A DNA stretch of 21,125 bases from UBA4874 sp002399435. Its GTDB lineage: Bacteria; Bacillota; Clostridia; Caldicoprobacterales; DTU083. The notes beneath the pieces are model-generated. The model was not told the origin of the DNA. It saw nothing but the letters and a program-made list of their open reading frames with translations, and did no database searches. The position numbers and the translations under genes are program-made. Each line of letters starts with the position of its first letter. The first letter of the stretch is position 1. This document shows, one piece after another, positions 14,213-21,125 of this stretch. The stretch spans positions 1-21,125 of the forward strand of contig DAISGI010000041.1 of NCBI GenBank assembly GCA_036823195.1, given 5' to 3'.

Positions 14213-15205
14213 ATGACAGATAGAATCAAAGTTGGAATTGCCGGTTACGGAAACCTTGGGAGGGGAGTGGAGTGCGCCCTGAGCCGATGCCCGGATATGG
14301 AACTCACCGGTGTATTCACCCGCAGGCCGCCGGATACGGTGCCGCTTTTGGACAAAAGCAAAAAAGCCATGCCGGTGGCGGAAGCAGAGAATATGCGGGG
14401 ACAGATTGATGTCATGATCCTCTGCGGAGGATCAGCTGTTGATCTGCCGGAGCAGGGGCCGTATTTCGCATCCCGGTTCCACACGGTGGACAGTTTTGAT
14501 ACCCATGCGAAGATACCGGAGTATTTTGACAGTATGAATCAGGCAGCCGGAAAGGCCGGACACATCAGTATTCTGTCCGTTGGATGGGATCCGGGTTTGT
14601 TTTCCATCAACCGGATGATGGCGGAGGCGATTCTTCCGGAAGGCAGGAACTATACTTTTTGGGGCAGGGGGATCAGCCAGGGACATTCTGATGCCATCCG
14701 GAGGATAAAGGGCGTCCGGGATGCCAGGCAGTACACCGTTCCCGTGGATGAAGCCGTCAGACGGGTCCGAAGCGGGGAGGATCCGGACCTTGCGGCTGGA
14801 GACATGCACCGAAGGGAATGTTATGTGGTGGCCGAAGAGGGTGCGGACCGGGCACGGATTGAGAAGGAAATCCGAACGATGCCCTATTATTTTGATGAAT
14901 ACGAGACAAAGATTACTTTTCTGACAGAAGAGGAATTGAGGAGGGATCATTCGGCCATGCCCCACGGCGGATTTGTGATTCGAAGCGGGAAGACCGGCAG
15001 AAACAGCGAGCACAGGCAGATCATGGAGTATTCCCTGAGCCTGGAGAGCAACCCGGAGTTTACCTCCAGCATATTGGTTGCCTATGCCAGGGCAGCCTGT
15101 CGGATGAGTAAGGAGGGACAGACCGGCGCCCGTACCGTTCTGGACGTACCACCGGCCTACCTGTCTCCGAAAACCGGGGCAGAGCTTAGAAAAAAACTTC
15201 TTTAA
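14213..15205 (+). CDS. ddh: meso-Diaminopimelate D-dehydrogenase
   Basis: NADP-dependent enzyme making meso-2,6-diaminopimelate directly from tetrahydrodipicolinate and ammonia: the one-step route to lysine and the peptidoglycan cross-linking residue. Seen: 330 residues (C. glutamicum enzyme about 320); dinucleotide-binding GIAGYGNLGRGVE at residues 8-20; SVGWDPGLFSINRMMAEAILP; the substrate-site region FWGRGISQGHSDAIRRIKG; and MPHGGFVIRSGKTG near the C-terminus. These are hallmarks of Ddh. The ATG at 14213 follows GGAAGGAAGG; the upstream open frame is translated leader hairpins. It is the first gene of a likely operon with the nucleotidyltransferase and tadA. Confidence 0.94.
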   Translation: MTDRIKVGIAGYGNLGRGVECALSRCPDMELTGVFTRRPPDTVPLLDKSKKAMPVAEAENMRGQIDVMILCGGSAVDLPEQGPYFASRFHTVDSFDTHAKIPEYFDSMNQAAGKAGHISILSVGWDPGLFSINRMMAEAILPEGRNYTFWGRGISQGHSDAIRRIKGVRDARQYTVPVDEAVRRVRSGEDPDLAAGDMHRRECYVVAEEGADRARIEKEIRTMPYYFDEYETKITFLTEEELRRDHSAMPHGGFVIRSGKTGRNSEHRQIMEYSLSLESNPEFTSSILVAYARAACRMSKEGQTGARTVLDVPPAYLSPKTGAELRKKLL

Positions 15206-15228
15206 ATAAAAAACCAGGGGTGTTGAAT

Positions 15229-15969
15229 TTGAAGGCAATTATTCTGGCCGCCGGCTATGCGACACGGCTGTATCCTTTGACACTGGATACGCCGAAGGCA
15301 CTTTTGAAGGTTGGCGGAAAACCGATTTTGGATCATATATTGGACAACGTGGAGGGAATCCGGGCAGTGGATGAAGTCCACATCGTGACCAACCGCAAGT
15401 TTATCCGTCAGTTTGGGGACTGGAAGGCGCAGGAAAGGCGGGATCTGTCCCTAACGATTTACGATGACGGGACGACAGAGGAGGATAGAAGGCTGGGTGC
15501 CCTGGGGGACCTGCAGTTTGTTCTGGACCGTTCCGGTATTTCCGACGATATTATCGTATTGGCGGCAGACAATCTCATGGATTTTTCCCTTTCCAATTTC
15601 TATGAATATCATCGAAAGGTAAATGGTTCCTGCGTTTGTGTCAAGGAAGTAAAGCCTCATGAGCTGGCGAAAATGGGTATTGTACTGATGGACGAAAACG
15701 ACCGGATCTATGATTTTGAGGAAAAACCCAAAAATCCGAAGTCTCATATCGGGGCGTTTGCAGTATATATCTATAAGAAGGAAACGGTGAAACTGCTGAA
15801 GGACTATCTGAAAGAGGGCAACAACCCGGATGCCCCCGGGAATTTTCCTGCCTGGCTTTGCCATAAGGAACCGGTTTATGGGTATGTTTTTCAGGGGCAG
15901 TGCTTTGATATCGGCACGCCGGACGCCTATGAGGAAGTGCAGAGATTATATCGGGTAAAACAGGAATGA
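15229..15969 (+). CDS. Sugar-phosphate nucleotidyltransferase family protein
   Basis: Predicted to transfer a nucleotide from NTP to a sugar-1-phosphate, making an activated sugar for cell-surface polymers. Seen: about 246 residues, the catalytic core of the NTP_transferase family: AIILAAGYATRLYPLTLDTPKALL at the N-terminus (nucleotide loop with Arg and Lys), LAADNLMDFS (metal-binding Asp), FEEKPKNPKS, and the terminal CFDIGTPDAYEEV. There is no C-terminal acyltransferase beta-helix. The proposed start is TTG at 15229, eight bases after CAGGGG; GTG 15220 overlaps that site. Which sugar and nucleotide it uses cannot be read; RmlA-like and ManC-like enzymes share these motifs. It overlaps tadA by four bases (ATGA). 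Confidence 0.9.
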   Translation: MKAIILAAGYATRLYPLTLDTPKALLKVGGKPILDHILDNVEGIRAVDEVHIVTNRKFIRQFGDWKAQERRDLSLTIYDDGTTEEDRRLGALGDLQFVLDRSGISDDIIVLAADNLMDFSLSNFYEYHRKVNGSCVCVKEVKPHELAKMGIVLMDENDRIYDFEEKPKNPKSHIGAFAVYIYKKETVKLLKDYLKEGNNPDAPGNFPAWLCHKEPVYGYVFQGQCFDIGTPDAYEEVQRLYRVKQE

Positions 15970-16445
15970 CGGAAGGGAATCCTACAGTGGATCCTGCGTT
16001 TATGGAGCAGGCATTGGTGGAGGCGCAGAAAGCCTTCCGCCTGGATGAAGTCCCCATTGGTGCCGTTGTGGTAAAGGACGGGACGGTGATCGGCCGCGGG
16101 TTCAATTGCAGGGAAAGGGGAAAGGATCCCACCCTGCATGCGGAAATGGTGGCGATCCGCCGGGCTTCTGCCGCTCTGGGCGGCTGGCGTCTGACAGGCT
16201 GTGATTTGTACGTTACCATCGAGCCCTGTCCCATGTGTGCCGGTGCCATTCTGCAGGCAAGGATCCAAAGGGTGATTTTCGGATCCAGGGATCCCAAGGC
16301 AGGCTGCGCCGGCAGCCTCTGTAATCTGCCGGAGGATCCACGGTTCAATCATCGGGTTCAGGTCGTGGAAGGTATTCTGGCAGAGCCCTGCTCCCGGATC
16401 ATGAAGGATTATTTCCGGCAAAAGCGGAATGCTCCCGGATCATGA
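15966..16445 (+). CDS. tadA: tRNA-specific adenosine-34 deaminase
   Basis: Zinc deaminase converting A34 to inosine in tRNA-Arg(ACG). Seen: 159 residues, typical length; HAE with zinc ligand H58 and proton-shuttling E60; PCPMC with C88 and C91; the N-terminal DEVPIGAVVVKDG; and GSRDPKAGCAGSL. The ATG at 15966 overlaps the upstream stop. A GTG seven codons later has GGAAGGG about nine bases upstream and is an alternative start. The last 19 codons lie in a 41-bp tandem duplication that continues past the stop, so the present C-terminus (RNAPGS) is created by the second repeat copy. The catalytic core is untouched. Confidence 0.95.
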   Translation: MTEGNPTVDPAFMEQALVEAQKAFRLDEVPIGAVVVKDGTVIGRGFNCRERGKDPTLHAEMVAIRRASAALGGWRLTGCDLYVTIEPCPMCAGAILQARIQRVIFGSRDPKAGCAGSLCNLPEDPRFNHRVQVVEGILAEPCSRIMKDYFRQKRNAPGS

Positions 16446-16551
16446 AGGATTATTTCCGGCAAAAGCGGAATGCTCCCGGATCATGAAGGATTATTTCAGA
16501 CAGAAACGCAATGCTCCCGGATCATGAAGGTTATTTCCGGCAAAAATGCAA
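16389..16551 (+). repeat. 41-bp tandem repeat, four copies, starting in the 3' end of tadA
   Basis: Units start with TGCTCCCGGATCATGAAGG at 16389, 16430, 16471 and 16512. Copies 1 and 2 are identical. Copy 3 has five differences. Copy 4 has a one-base deletion and a few changes. Copy 1 is tadA coding sequence, copy 2 supplies the stop, and copies 3 and 4 are downstream. Confidence 0.95.
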
Positions 16552-16611
16552 TGCGCGAAGATGTCAGGTTTTGGCCATAAATCATGTTGCGCTTGTTATG
16601 CTTTTCAAAAG

Positions 16612-16640
16612 TTGTACCCCATTCTTTCTCATGTTATAAT
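16612..16640 (+). promoter_or_regulatory. Extended -10 promoter of the TPM-like/pspA operon
   Basis: TATAAT (16635-16640) with TG one base upstream (extended -10) and TTGTAC (16612-16617) 17 bases away. It lies 30 bases before the first gene. No second promoter, such as a sigma-54 type, was seen. Confidence 0.75.
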
Positions 16641-16670
16641 AGTCTAAGATATTCGAAGGGAGTTGTTTCA

Positions 16671-17696
16671 ATGGGTCGAGGGGGTGCGTCTCGGGGAGGC
16701 GGCGGAGGTTCAGGAGGCGGACGAAGTTTTGGCGGCGGAGGCGGAAGCCGCGGCTTTGGCGGACGCAGTGGCTCAAGCGGTTTCAACCGCGGCGGTTCGG
16801 GCGGTTTCAATCGCGGTGGATCGGAGAACCCATTTGGCGGGTTTGGATCTTTCCCGCATTGGAATTCCGGCGGCATGGGCCCTGCCTTCTTTGGATATGA
16901 GATGGGCAGGAGAAGACGCGGGCCTTATTTTCACCAAAGCAGTCCCGGTTTTCTTACCATACTCATTGTGCTTATCGTGGCAGTGTTTCTCATCACTTAC
17001 TCAGGCCCAAGCAACAGCAACAACACACACTCTTCCGGGCAGATAACGGCTTCCACGGTGAAGCGCGAACCTTTGCCGAAAGGGGCAGTTACGGAAACAG
17101 GTTATTATACGGACGAACTGGACTGGATTGGGAATCAGACAACCCTGACCGCCGGCCTGAAGAATTTTTACAAGAAAACCGGGGTACAGCCTTATCTGTA
17201 TATTACGGATACGATAGACGGAACGCATGCCCCTTCGGACGATCAGGTGGAACAGTTTGCAAACAGCACCTATGAGTCCCTGTTTTCCGACGAAGCGCAT
17301 CTGCTGGTGATTTTCTTTGAATACGATAACACGTATCATACCTGGTATCTGGCCGGCAGTCAGGCGAAGACCGTCCTGGATCAGGAGGCCATGGATATCC
17401 TTCTGGATTATATCGACCGATATTATTATGATCAGGATCTGACGGATGATCAGATGTTTTCAAAAGCCTTTGACGCAGCCGGCGAACGGATTATGTCCGT
17501 AACGACATCACCGTGGGTCCCGGTACTTGTTGTTTTGGGCATTCTGGCTGTTCTGACAGTTGCGTTTTTCTGGTGGCGCAGCTATAAGAAACAGAAGAAC
17601 AGGGAGGCCGAAGAAACCGAAAAAATCCTGCATACTCCGCTTGATACTTTTGGCAGTGGAGAAGCGGAAGAGCGGGCAAAAAAATATGATAAATAA
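16671..17696 (+). CDS. Membrane protein with Gly/Arg-rich N-terminus and TPM-like extracytoplasmic domain
   Basis: Function not established. Seen: 341 residues in four parts. Residues 1-60 are almost only Gly, Ser, Arg, Phe and Asn, with RGG, FGG and FNRGG repeats. A membrane helix follows (about 94-110). The extracytoplasmic domain (about 125-275) has a TPM-like pattern (LKNFYKKTGVQPYLYITD, then HLLVIFFEYDN and YLAGSQAKTVL). A second membrane helix (283-302) leads to a charged cytoplasmic tail. The start at 16671 has AAGGGAG about eight bases upstream; the longer open frame includes the promoter. It is 12 bases upstream of a PspA-family gene, and TPM-domain membrane proteins are known neighbours of PspA, which suggests a joint envelope role. 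The TPM assignment is by eye. Confidence 0.85.
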   Translation: MGRGGASRGGGGGSGGGRSFGGGGGSRGFGGRSGSSGFNRGGSGGFNRGGSENPFGGFGSFPHWNSGGMGPAFFGYEMGRRRRGPYFHQSSPGFLTILIVLIVAVFLITYSGPSNSNNTHSSGQITASTVKREPLPKGAVTETGYYTDELDWIGNQTTLTAGLKNFYKKTGVQPYLYITDTIDGTHAPSDDQVEQFANSTYESLFSDEAHLLVIFFEYDNTYHTWYLAGSQAKTVLDQEAMDILLDYIDRYYYDQDLTDDQMFSKAFDAAGERIMSVTTSPWVPVLVVLGILAVLTVAFFWWRSYKKQKNREAEETEKILHTPLDTFGSGEAEERAKKYDK

Positions 17697-17708
17697 AGGA
17701 GAATCGCT

Positions 17709-18404
17709 ATGGGAATGTTATCAAGATTTGGGGACATTATTTCTTCCAATGTAAACGCATTGCTGGACAAAGCGGAGAATCCTTCCAAAATGGTTGATGA
17801 ATACCTCCGGAAGGCCAACAAGGATCTGGCCGACGTAAAAAGGGAGACGGCAGGGGTTATGGCAGAGGAAACCCGTACCAAACGGTTGGTGGATGAAAAT
17901 GCAGCTTCCGTGGCCAGATATGAGGATCTTGCAAAGAAAGCGCTGATGGCTGGAAATGAAGACGATGCAAGAGTATTTCTGGCAAAGAAACAGGAGCTGG
18001 AAAGTGTCGGTGCCGGTCTGCGGACCGCTTATGACGCTGCTCATGCAAATGCCGCGAAGATGCGGGATATGCACGATAAGCTGGTAAAGGACATCAATGA
18101 TCTGAATGCCCGGCGGCAGGCCATCGCTGCCAAGGTTTCCGTGGCAAAAACGCAGGACAGGATCAACAGGCTGGGAGCCGGCGCAGACAAAATGAAGGGA
18201 ACAATGGGAGCCTTCAGCCGGATGGAAGAAAAAGCGAACCGCATGATGGATGAGGCAAACGCAGCAAGCGAATTGGACAAACAGCCGGTTGATGAGGCAC
18301 AGACTCTGGAGGAAAAATATAAAAGCGTCGATACAAACACATCCGTGGAAAATGAACTGGCTGCCCTGAAAGAAAAACTTGGTATGAACAAGGATCAAAA
18401 ATAG
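17709..18404 (+). CDS. PspA/IM30 family membrane-stress protein
   Basis: Peripheral membrane protein of the ESCRT-III-like PspA/Vipp1 family, which forms oligomers on stressed or leaky membranes. Seen: 231 residues; the N-terminal amphipathic stretch MGMLSRFGDIISSNVNALLDKAENP followed by long coiled-coil helices, with the family pattern KMVDEYLRKANKDLADVK, AEETRTKRLVDEN, ARVFLAKKQELE and later RMEEKANRMMDEANA. Length is typical. AAAGGAG lies about eight bases before the ATG. It follows the TPM-like gene in one operon and ends at a terminator shared with the convergent MATE gene. No PspF or LiaRS-type regulator is visible here. Confidence 0.94.
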   Translation: MGMLSRFGDIISSNVNALLDKAENPSKMVDEYLRKANKDLADVKRETAGVMAEETRTKRLVDENAASVARYEDLAKKALMAGNEDDARVFLAKKQELESVGAGLRTAYDAAHANAAKMRDMHDKLVKDINDLNARRQAIAAKVSVAKTQDRINRLGAGADKMKGTMGAFSRMEEKANRMMDEANAASELDKQPVDEAQTLEEKYKSVDTNTSVENELAALKEKLGMNKDQK

Positions 18405-18469
18405 ACTTTCATCAGGTAATTGCAGGATGAATCCATGATAAAGCAAAATCAGCAATAGCTGATATAAAG

Positions 18470-18515
18470 AGTCCGGAGCTGCTGTCTTTTCAGACAACCG
18501 CTCCGGACTTATATG
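18470..18515. terminator. Bidirectional intrinsic terminator between pspA and the MATE gene
   Basis: AGTCCGGAGC (18470-18479) pairs perfectly with GCTCCGGACT (18500-18509), with an inner GTCT/AGAC pairing. TATAT follows on the plus strand and CTTTATATC on the minus strand, so it can serve both converging genes. The T-tracts are modest. Confidence 0.75.
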
Positions 18516-18545
18516 TACTGCGTACTTCCTCCGTATCTGCATGAC

Positions 18546-18600
18546 TCCTTCAGACCGGAATATGTCCTTCAGACCGGAATATGTCCTTCAGGCCGGATGG
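18546..18600. repeat. 19-bp tandem repeat, 2.9 copies, at the 3' end of the MATE gene
   Basis: TCCTTCAGACCGGAATATG at 18546 and 18565 (identical) and a partial, diverged copy at 18584. On the minus strand the partial copy contains the MATE stop codon (18588-18590), so the array grows out of the gene end. Confidence 0.92.
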
Positions 18601-19979
18601 ACTGCATCGGTTGTATTGGACCGCGTCAGGTTTTTCATCCAGTTGAACCGGTTGATCTTGACCACGGCGACAAAGCATTTTAAAATCTGGTCCGATTTCA
18701 GACAGGCAAAGACCACCCAGGCCGGGGCGCCAAGGGACGCAGCAATCAGTGCCGAGGGCAATACCACACATAACACGAAGAAGGTATCGTTTTTGAAGAC
18801 GAACGAAATATCTCCGCCGCATTTCACCAGTCCAAAGAGACAAGGCGCCTGGTATCCGCGGCCGATGGTGGTAATGGAAAGGACACGGATCAGAAGAGCG
18901 GCTTCCCGGGCTGCTGCCGTGCTGATGCCTCCGCCAAAAACACCGGAATACAGATGGATGAAAGGTTTACTGAGTCCTGCCACCAGCGCTCCCGAGAGCA
19001 GGCCGACAAACAGGAAAATCACCTGGGTGGTCCGGGCATATTCCTTCATGAGATCGTATTTCCCGGCTCCCACTGTTTTCCCGGTAAGGATGCCGACCGC
19101 GGAAGACAAACCGGAGATCGCGATATGAGCCAGCGTGCCCATGGTATTGGCCACGGATACTGCCGTGGCAACGGAAGCATTAAAGAAGTGTCCGAAGATC
19201 ATGGAATTTCCCATCAGGTTTACGCTCCATACCAGTTCGCCAGCGATGAGGGGCAGTCCGTAATGGATAAAATCATGCAGAAGCGTCCGGTCAAACTGCC
19301 GCATATCGGAAAACTGAAGGCTCAGCTTTTTGTCAAATACAAAAACATAGACCATCATCCCAGCCGCTTCGATGACACGTCCGATCAACGTGGACAGTGC
19401 CGCACCGAATACCCCCCATCCGAGACCATAAATAAACACGCCGTTCAGGGAGACATCCACCGTCAGGGAGAGGAGGGAAATCGTCATGCCGATGGAGGTG
19501 GTTTCCACCGACCGCATGGCGCTTAAGAGTGCCTGGGTTACACAGAAAAAGAGATAGGACAGGGCGACGGTCCGCAGGTATACGATGCCTTCCCGGACGA
19601 CTCCCGGCTCAGAGGTGAAAATGCCGATTACCGCACCGGGGAACAGCAGACAGATCAGAGACACGGCTGCGCCGACGGTAAGGGAGAGACGTACTCCGAT
19701 GGCGATAATGCTTTTGATGTGGGCGACATCTTTCTTTCCCCAGTATTGGGCAGAGAGAATCAGGATGACTCCGCTGATGCCGCTGGTAAACATCTGTACA
19801 AAGGTGTTGATCTGGCTGGCAAAGTAAACGCCGGACACCGCCTGATCTCCCAGGGAGCTCACCATCAGGTTGTCCGCAAAGGAAGAGAGGAAGGCAATCA
19901 GGCCCTGGGCTGCCACCGGCAGGGCAAGGGTGATCAGGCTTTTATAATAGGATCGATCCCGGGTCAGAATCTGTGTCAT
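18588..19979 (-). CDS. MATE family efflux transporter
   Basis: Predicted cation-coupled multidrug/toxin exporter in the cytoplasmic membrane. Seen: 463 residues with about 12 membrane helices in two similar halves; the N-terminal ITLALPVAAQGLIAFLSSFADNLMVSSLG resembles the MATE first and second helices; later GLPLIAGELVWSVNLMGNSMIFG starts the second half. The start at 19979 (minus strand) has AAAGGAAGGGG about seven bases upstream; the frame continues to 20063 without a binding site. Substrate is unknown, and related members include MOP-family flippases. It is transcribed toward pspA from its own strong promoter, divergent from the SGNH hydrolase gene. Confidence 0.95.
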   Translation of the reverse strand: MTQILTRDRSYYKSLITLALPVAAQGLIAFLSSFADNLMVSSLGDQAVSGVYFASQINTFVQMFTSGISGVILILSAQYWGKKDVAHIKSIIAIGVRLSLTVGAAVSLICLLFPGAVIGIFTSEPGVVREGIVYLRTVALSYLFFCVTQALLSAMRSVETTSIGMTISLLSLTVDVSLNGVFIYGLGWGVFGAALSTLIGRVIEAAGMMVYVFVFDKKLSLQFSDMRQFDRTLLHDFIHYGLPLIAGELVWSVNLMGNSMIFGHFFNASVATAVSVANTMGTLAHIAISGLSSAVGILTGKTVGAGKYDLMKEYARTTQVIFLFVGLLSGALVAGLSKPFIHLYSGVFGGGISTAAAREAALLIRVLSITTIGRGYQAPCLFGLVKCGGDISFVFKNDTFFVLCVVLPSALIAASLGAPAWVVFACLKSDQILKCFVAVVKINRFNWMKNLTRSNTTDAVHPA

Positions 19980-20113
19980 AACGGAACCCCTTCCTTTGGA
20001 ATATCCTGATGATTGTCCTGTATTCTGTGCGGCATGGCAATACCCATTTTCTTCATCCCCCATAATATTTCAGCTGTTCTGCAGCAATGAAATAAACGAT
20101 ACAACAATTCCTT

Positions 20114-20142
20114 ATTATATCCTTTCTGCTTTACCTGTTCAA
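20114..20142 (-). promoter_or_regulatory. Strong sigma-A promoter of the MATE gene
   Basis: On the minus strand: TTGAAC (20142-20137), 17-base spacer, TATAAT (20119-20114). Transcription begins near 20106. GTTCAACGAA occurs twice, at 20137 and 20154, overlapping and upstream of the -35 box; this could be a regulator site or another short repeat. Confidence 0.82.
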
Positions 20143-20182
20143 CGAATTCACGAGTTCAACGAAAATATTTGACCCCCTCCGT

Positions 20183-20210
20183 TTGCAGACAGATACATGC
20201 GTGATATACT
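20183..20210 (+). promoter_or_regulatory. Candidate promoter of the SGNH hydrolase gene
   Basis: TATACT (20205-20210) with TTGCAG (20183-20188) 16 bases upstream. TTGACC at 20169 is a better -35 box but is matched only by GATACA at 20192. Divergent from the MATE promoter by about 40 bases, so common regulation is possible. Confidence 0.5.
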
Positions 20211-20249
20211 TGTCCTGAATCAATCAATTCCACGAAAGGGGTTACAGGA

Positions 20250-20840
20250 ATGAAAAAGGTACTTTTGCTGGGCGATTCCATTCGCATGGGATACGACGAT
20301 TATGTGCGGGACTTGCTCAAAGGGGAATGCGAAGTGATTTATTCGGAAGATAACGGACGCTTCGCTTCCTATACCCTGTGGCAAGTCAATCAGCTTTTCA
20401 AGGAATACGGCCGGTTTGACATTGTGCACTGGAATAACGGGTATTGGGATATGAACGTGGAGCCTCCAATGAAGGAAGCCATACACCCCGTTGAGGAATA
20501 TGTTCATTTCCTGAAAAGAATTATCCGTGAAATCCGTCAAAACGGAGCGGGGATTATTTTTGCCACAACGACCCCAATAGCGGAGAAGGGGACTTCTATG
20601 GACAACACCGGTACCGGGGTGGAAATCAACTATGAAAACAGCTGGGTACAGAAGTATAATGACGCTGCGAAACAGCTGATGGCACAGGAGCATATCCCGG
20701 TGAATGATCTGTATGCCCTGATGCGGAAGGACCGGAACTGCTATAAATGCCCGGACGGACTTCATCTGACGGAGGAAGGATACCGGCTGTGTGCGAAGCA
20801 GGCGGCGGACATGATTCGAAAAGAGCTGGCAATGCGCTAA
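20250..20840 (+). CDS. SGNH/GDSL-type hydrolase
   Basis: Predicted esterase or deacetylase, probably on an acylated sugar or lipid; the substrate is unknown. Seen: 196 residues; block I LLGDSIRMGY with nucleophile S10; IVHWNNGYWDM, where the block III Asn fits; and the C-terminal DGLHLTEEGY with D169 and H172 of the catalytic triad. There is no signal peptide or membrane helix, so it is likely cytoplasmic. GAAAGGGG (20234-20241) lies eight bases before the ATG. It is transcribed alone, divergent from the MATE gene, and followed by a good terminator. Confidence 0.9.
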   Translation: MKKVLLLGDSIRMGYDDYVRDLLKGECEVIYSEDNGRFASYTLWQVNQLFKEYGRFDIVHWNNGYWDMNVEPPMKEAIHPVEEYVHFLKRIIREIRQNGAGIIFATTTPIAEKGTSMDNTGTGVEINYENSWVQKYNDAAKQLMAQEHIPVNDLYALMRKDRNCYKCPDGLHLTEEGYRLCAKQAADMIRKELAMR

Positions 20841-20898
20841 GGGAAACCCTTTTGCCACGATCCCTTTGGATTTTTTGACGCCCAGTATTTAAGGGCTT

Positions 20899-20933
20899 GA
20901 AACTCTCTGTTGTTTCAGGGAGCTTCTTTTTTT
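20899..20933 (+). terminator. Intrinsic terminator of the SGNH hydrolase gene
   Basis: GAAACTCTCTG (20899-20909) pairs with CAGGGAGCTTC (20916-20926) with one A-C mismatch and one T-G pair; a run of seven T follows at 20927-20933. Confidence 0.88.
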
Positions 20934-21010
20934 GCGCCTGTTTTTGCGCGTTCTACATTGGGAAATGTGGTTCTGGCCAATATGTAAATATATGGTGCAC
21001 TATTTTTTTG

Positions 21011-21039
21011 TTGAGATTGGGCGGGGACTGTGGTAGAAT
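21011..21039 (+). promoter_or_regulatory. Sigma-A promoter of the tRNA-Ser-like gene
   Basis: TTGAGA (21011-21016), 17-base spacer, TAGAAT (21034-21039), placing the start near 21046, about nine bases before the mature tRNA 5' end. Confidence 0.75.
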
Positions 21040-21054
21040 AATTATGTGGCATAG

Positions 21055-21125
21055 GGAGACGTATCGAAGCGGTCATAACGAGCCTGACTCGAAATCGCGT
21101 GTGGTCAGCGATGGGACAGGTTCGA
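21055..21125 (+). tRNA. tRNA-Ser(CGA)-like gene, cut by the window end
   Basis: Acceptor 5' strand GGAGACG (21055-21061), TA, D-arm TCG...CGA with the typical AAGCGGTCATAA loop, anticodon loop CTCGAAA (anticodon CGA), then the start of the T-arm GGTTCGA at the window edge. The distance from anticodon loop to TTCGA fits a long-variable-arm class II tRNA. However, the anticodon stem CCTGA/TCGCG has a C-C mismatch and a T-G pair, and the variable region forms no clear hairpin. It may be a variant or decaying gene; the 3' part is outside the window. Confidence 0.65.

Overview
The window looks like chromosomal DNA of a mid-GC member of the Bacillota, most likely Clostridia. Reasons: strong AGGAGG-type ribosome binding sites, sigma-A promoters, GTG and TTG starts in compact operons, and a typical gene set (formate-tetrahydrofolate ligase with FchA and FolD, meso-diaminopimelate dehydrogenase, PepC, PspA, MATE). 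The species cannot be told from sequence reading alone.

Layout. 114-1091: membrane-anchored VanY-like D,D-carboxypeptidase. 1620-7619: complete five-gene oligopeptide/dipeptide ABC importer (lipoprotein, two permeases, two ATPases), with a hairpin terminator/attenuator after the binding protein and a strong terminator at the end. 7917-9260: aminopeptidase C. 9764-9922: small SHOCT-like protein. 10072-13359: one-carbon operon fhs-fchA-folD. 13360-14076: AT-rich decayed stretch with the C-terminal remnant of an ABC-2 permease. 14213-16445: ddh, a sugar-nucleotidyltransferase and tadA, apparently co-transcribed. 16671-18404: Gly-rich TPM-like membrane protein plus PspA. 18588-19979 (minus strand): MATE transporter. 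20250-20840: SGNH hydrolase. 21055-end: partial tRNA-Ser-like gene cut by the window edge.

How they work together. VanY, the importer and PepC together could release, import and hydrolyse peptides; this is inference from neighbourhood. Fhs, FchA and FolD carry formate to methylene-tetrahydrofolate. This FolD lacks the lysine and glutamine needed for cyclohydrolase activity, so FchA probably does that step. Ddh makes meso-DAP for lysine or peptidoglycan. The TPM-like/PspA pair is likely an envelope-stress module.

The most unusual overall feature is the density of short tandem repeats. At least nine arrays with periods of 13-41 bp lie in 21 kb, mostly between genes or at gene ends. Three lie in or run into coding sequence: in VanY and Fhs in frame (15 and 18 bp), and at the 3' end of tadA out of frame (41 bp). 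I see no CRISPR array, phage, intact insertion sequence or obvious new defence system. The best leads are the FolD/FchA division of labour, the repeat insertion in Fhs, the synonymous divergence inside the tadA repeat, and the RGG-rich partner of PspA.
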